Below are positions 61,083-64,000 of a stretch of 64,000 nt of DNA, piece by piece (positions within the stretch are counted from its first letter, which is position 1; each line of letters begins with the position of its first letter). Origin of the DNA: Paucisalibacillus globulus (GTDB lineage: Bacteria > Bacillota > Bacilli > Bacillales > Amphibacillaceae). The notes beneath the pieces are model-generated. The model made no database searches and was not told the origin of the DNA. It saw only the letters and a list, made by a program, of their open reading frames with translations. The stretch is taken from assembly GCF_900184735.1 (NCBI RefSeq), contig NZ_LT855392.1, positions 30,194 to 94,193 of the forward strand. The letters run 5' to 3'. The translations under genes and the position numbers were made by a program.

Positions 61083-61514
61083 CTAATTATTTACCTCACG
61101 TTGTCTATATTCTAAAAACTCGACCTTAGGTACATCTAACGCACTACAAAGGGAATCAATTGGATATTGGTTCTCCAAAGTTTCGATGGCCTTATACTTT
61201 TCCTCATCCCCTTGAAGAAGAATTTGCAAATATGATTTCAAGGCCTCTACTTCAATTTTTAATTCTTCTATCTGTTTTTCAACCGACTTGTTATTCATTA
61301 CTTTTTCTATATGATGGATAGATCGCTCAAAGGCATTTGGACCTTCTTTTTTATATTTTTTGATCCATTCATAAACGTTGTCACGATGTCTAATGCCCAA
61401 GTCTTGGACGACTTCTTGAACAGGTTGTTCTTCGTCTAGTACACGTCGAATCGCTTCTAATTTTATCTGTTTACTGTATCGGCTGTATGGCTGTCTTTTA
61501 TTTTTCAACCCCAT
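61083..61514 (-). CDS. Solitary IS3-type transposase OrfA with truncated OrfB start
   Basis: The 143-residue protein has the IS3 OrfA helix-turn-helix (YSKQIKLEAIRRVLDEEQPVQE), a leucine-zipper-like coil (VEKQIEELKIEVEALKSYLQ) and a C-terminal segment ALETL-like YKAIETLENQYPIDSLCSAL that resembles the first HTH of OrfB. There is no DDE catalytic domain. It is either an IS remnant with a fused start of OrfB or a domesticated DNA-binding protein. The start (ATG after AGGGGTG, or the following TTG) is uncertain. Confidence 0.65.
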   Translation of the reverse strand: MGLKNKRQPYSRYSKQIKLEAIRRVLDEEQPVQEVVQDLGIRHRDNVYEWIKKYKKEGPNAFERSIHHIEKVMNNKSVEKQIEELKIEVEALKSYLQILLQGDEEKYKAIETLENQYPIDSLCSALDVPKVEFLEYRQREVNN

Positions 61515-61803
61515 CACCCCTATTACTAAAAGATAACCGTTTTTTCTTATTTAGATACTATTTATTATACTGAATTCACCATTACACATTCATTACATAA
61601 TCGTAAAGGTGAGTTGTTATTAGTCCTTATGTCATGGTCGAAGGATGGAAGATTGGGTAAACTATTTCTATCAGGATGGTTAGCAATCCGGTCTACTGGT
61701 ACAAATCAATAAATATCATCTTCACTGTCGATGGCGTAATACCATTCTTTTGTGATTCTAATAAAAAAAGCTTACAATGTGTTGGAGGAAAGGAGATACA
61801 TCT
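61515..61803 (+). other. Intergenic region before yojN
   Basis: About 290 bases with no clear gene. A 27-codon frame (61631-61714, MSWSKDGRLGKLFLSG) lacks a well-placed ribosome binding site. The promoter for the yojN-yojO pair must lie here, but no hexamer pair is convincing. Confidence 0.35.
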
Positions 61804-62676
61804 ATGAATATAAACTACCAATTACCCAATGAAATTACTGAAATTTTAAATCAAAAGAGAAACAATACCGATACATTTCAAGAGTTAATTCGACCTGGTG
61901 GTTATATGCCACCAACTACTGATTTACTAATGGATGCCATAACAGCTTTAAGCATGGGGAAAAATATTTTACTAAAAGGCCCCACAGGTGCTGGTAAAAC
62001 AAAATTTGCTGAAACTCTATCCAACCTATTTAACCAACCTATGTTTAGTGTGAACTGCTCTGTCGATTTAGATGCAGAAAGCTTACTTGGTTTTAAAACA
62101 TTGACCTATCAAGGGGAAAAACAAGTTATCGAATTTGTTCCTGGTCCCGTCATTAATGCTATGACACATGGTACATTTTTATATATTGATGAGGTAAATA
62201 TGGCAAAGCCAGAGACCTTACCTTTAATAAATGGTGTACTTGATTACCGAAGAACCATTACAAATCCATTCACAAATGAAGTGATCACAGCAAACGATGG
62301 CTTCGGTGTTATTGCAGCAATAAACGAAGGCTATATTGGGACTGTCCCATTAAATGAAGCCTTGAAAAATCGCTTTATCGTATTGGAGATTCCGTATATT
62401 GAGGGAGAACAATTGAAACAACTAATTCAATCTAATACGAAGTTGGAAGATGAAACGATGGTTAACTTATTTGTGAAATTATCATCGGACTTAATCCAAG
62501 CGGTCATACAAGGAAAGCTTTCTGAGGATGCTGCATCCATTCGCGCTTTACTTGATGCTTGTGATTTGAGTGAACTGATTCCTCCAAAACGTGCCATCCT
62601 TCGTTCTATTGTGGACAAGCTGGACGAAGAACGCGAAAGGGAATTTGTGAAGAACTTAGCAGAAACTTATTTTTAG
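61804..62676 (+). CDS. yojN: MoxR/CbbQ-type AAA+ ATPase (YojN-like)
   Basis: The 290-residue AAA+ ATPase has Walker A GPTGAGKT (residues 59-66), Walker B LYIDEVNM and sensor region IAAINEGY. CbbQ/NorQ-type ATPases act with a VWA-domain partner to remodel metalloenzymes; the partner YojO follows 14 bases later. ATG 61804 follows AAAGGAGA. It resembles B. subtilis YojN (304 residues), whose client is unknown. Confidence 0.85.
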   Translation: MNINYQLPNEITEILNQKRNNTDTFQELIRPGGYMPPTTDLLMDAITALSMGKNILLKGPTGAGKTKFAETLSNLFNQPMFSVNCSVDLDAESLLGFKTLTYQGEKQVIEFVPGPVINAMTHGTFLYIDEVNMAKPETLPLINGVLDYRRTITNPFTNEVITANDGFGVIAAINEGYIGTVPLNEALKNRFIVLEIPYIEGEQLKQLIQSNTKLEDETMVNLFVKLSSDLIQAVIQGKLSEDAASIRALLDACDLSELIPPKRAILRSIVDKLDEEREREFVKNLAETYF

Positions 62677-62690
62677 TTAGGAGAAATAGC

Positions 62691-64000
62691 ATGCATGTCT
62701 TTAATGATGCGAGGGTCGATACCAATCTATTCTTACAGCTTCAAGACCTTTCCACCGTTTTATCTGGTGATGTAGATCTCAAATTTGATTACAATTATGG
62801 ATCACTGATTGATCTAGTCGATTATAAACTCACAGCAAGCAGCTTTTGGGACAATACCAATCCATCCATTAAAGAGCCAGGTCTTAAAACTGATGTCTAT
62901 TTACGTGCACTAGGTACACTGAGACATTCCACTATACCAGAGATGAAGAATTTTGTAGATTCCATCGCTGAATTTGATTTGCCTAAATTTGCTAATCAGT
63001 TATTTGCTCTCCTGGAAGACCTCCGTTTAGAGGAAATTATTAAACATGACCGACCTGGAACTGTACGAGCATTTTCTGTTAGAAGAAAAGCATACCAGCA
63101 TTATTTTGGAACACAATTAGTCGTTAATGCAAATCGAAATTTCCCATTAGATGAACTCTTTTGTTTAATTTACTTACAACTTGCAGCAGACAATCCAGAT
63201 CCATCTTTCCCAAAGGCAACAACAAGTCAAATTCAACAGCTGGATGAACTTAAACCTCTTCTTTTTCAAGTGTTTGAAGCAAGAAGCACTTTAGACACTA
63301 CAAGAATTGCGGAACAAATTGTATTTCGTTTAACGGGATATAAGGATACATTAAATGAGTACTTTGTCTTCCCTGTCAGTCATATTGAGAGATACGAGAA
63401 AAATACATTATTTGATGAGTTGACTCGTACAGACCCTCTGACAAATTGTGATTTTGAGGAAGTAGACCAGGATGAAAGTGAATACTTTGATCAAGAGTTT
63501 TCCACTTGGCACCGTGAAAATAAAAATGAAAATCGCAAACAGAATTTCCTTCAATTTGAATTAGAGCAGGGTACAAAGACTAGTATCTTAGGTGGTGGTG
63601 CTCGCGAAACTGAAGACGGTGACCAAGCAATGGCCTCTATTCAAAGCGCATCCGGTCAAAGTAAGCAAAATGACTACTCTGAAATGGAAGCATTGGAAAA
63701 AGAAGAGACATCTCGTAACGGTGGCCAGTCTGATGAATTTGGCGAAGAAAATAAACATGCTGTAAAAATTGACAAACCGGCAACAGATCCTACTAAAGAT
63801 GATATGGAGACTTATCAGAATTTCGTTTCAGAAATAGAACCATATAAACGAAAGCTAGCGAAAACGATTGAAAAGACGATTGAACATAAGAAAAATCAAC
63901 CTAGGCAAGACCTTGTTTTCGGAAGGCTATCTAAGAAACTACTACCAATCGTATTAGATGAAAATCCTAGAGTCTTTTATAAAAAGAATGAGGATTCTAA
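62691..64000 (+). CDS. yojO: YojO-like partner of the AAA ATPase, truncated by the window end
   Basis: The frame is open from ATG 62691 (TTAGGAGAAATAGC upstream) to the window edge, at least 436 codons. The visible part is acidic and helical, with a low-complexity region rich in Glu, Asp, Gln and Ser around residues 260-380, as in CobT/NorD-type proteins before their VWA domain, which should lie beyond base 64000. It begins MHVFNDARVDTNLFLQLQ. Identity is based on context with yojN. Confidence 0.75.
   Translation, partial: MHVFNDARVDTNLFLQLQDLSTVLSGDVDLKFDYNYGSLIDLVDYKLTASSFWDNTNPSIKEPGLKTDVYLRALGTLRHSTIPEMKNFVDSIAEFDLPKFANQLFALLEDLRLEEIIKHDRPGTVRAFSVRRKAYQHYFGTQLVVNANRNFPLDELFCLIYLQLAADNPDPSFPKATTSQIQQLDELKPLLFQVFEARSTLDTTRIAEQIVFRLTGYKDTLNEYFVFPVSHIERYEKNTLFDELTRTDPLTNCDFEEVDQDESEYFDQEFSTWHRENKNENRKQNFLQFELEQGTKTSILGGGARETEDGDQAMASIQSASGQSKQNDYSEMEALEKEETSRNGGQSDEFGEENKHAVKIDKPATDPTKDDMETYQNFVSEIEPYKRKLAKTIEKTIEHKKNQPRQDLVFGRLSKKLLPIVLDENPRVFYKKNEDS

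Noticed and set aside
61631-61714. 27-codon frame before yojN
   Set aside because: No ribosome binding site at proper distance and no recognisable domain; it could equally be chance.

Overview
The window is chromosomal DNA of a low-GC, endospore-forming member of the Bacillaceae. The evidence is a CwlC-type mother-cell amidase, a PdaA spore-cortex deacetylase, CtsR boxes in front of clpE, an FMN riboswitch in front of rib genes, an MreBH homologue, a NiaR regulator, and a block (pdaA, yfkD, a yfkF-like MFS gene, yfkJ-yfkI-yfkH) that looks like the yfj/yfk region of Bacillus subtilis. The genus cannot be fixed from the sequence alone. No rRNA, tRNA or CRISPR array was seen.

Layout. 0-5 kb: YtrA-type GntR repressor, secreted MBL-fold hydrolase, small proteins, clpE with two CtsR operators, a lipoprotein. 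5-15.4 kb: pdaA, a YuiF-type antiporter, yfkD, an MFS pump, a two-gene amino-acid ABC importer without an ATPase, a PfeT-type P1B4 metal ATPase with a PerR/Fur-like box, and yfkJIH. 15.4-27 kb: AGCS symporter, a complete IS256-family element, niaR, a small membrane protein plus SSS symporter behind a palindromic operator, SRAP protein, glutaminase, acyltransferase, tandem CAP protein, mreBH, then a 525-bp array of 21-bp repeats. 27-33 kb: class III CoA-transferase, glutaryl-CoA dehydrogenase and semialdehyde dehydrogenase; then a SigX-like ECF sigma/anti-sigma pair. 33-38.4 kb: a run of antibiotic-modification-like enzymes (hydrolase, NUDIX, APH-like kinase, ANT-like nucleotidyltransferase, metalloprotease), and a SPOR-domain amidase. 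39-49 kb: IclR/DUF3870/lysine 6-dehydrogenase, aldehyde dehydrogenase, ThDP enzyme and aminotransferase, diverging from kynU-kynB-kynA. 49-57 kb: DUF5667 protein, C45-type amidohydrolase, ABC-F protein, ribE-ribB-ribH under an FMN riboswitch. 57-64 kb: P1-family peptidase, a second array of the same 21-bp repeat class, an RluA-type pseudouridine synthase, an alpha/beta-hydrolase fused to a SARP-like DNA-binding domain, and yojN-yojO.

How the genes may work together. The two catabolic blocks at 27-31 kb and 39-46 kb can be joined into one route: lysine to aminoadipate semialdehyde (lysine 6-dehydrogenase), to aminoadipate (aldehyde dehydrogenase), to 2-oxoadipate (aminotransferase), to glutarate semialdehyde (ThDP-dependent decarboxylation, the unproven step), to glutarate, to glutaryl-CoA and to crotonyl-CoA. 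The kyn operon beside it degrades tryptophan to anthranilate, so the region looks like an amino-acid catabolic neighbourhood.

The most unusual items are the 21-bp repeat arrays (two sites 31 kb apart, same frame and 42-bp higher order), the hydrolase-fold transcription factor that has lost its catalytic Ser and His, the reconstructed lysine route, a 109-bp GC-rich element with perfect 11-bp inverted ends, and the NiaR-adjacent sodium symporter. All functional assignments rest on reading motifs and recalled families; no search was run.
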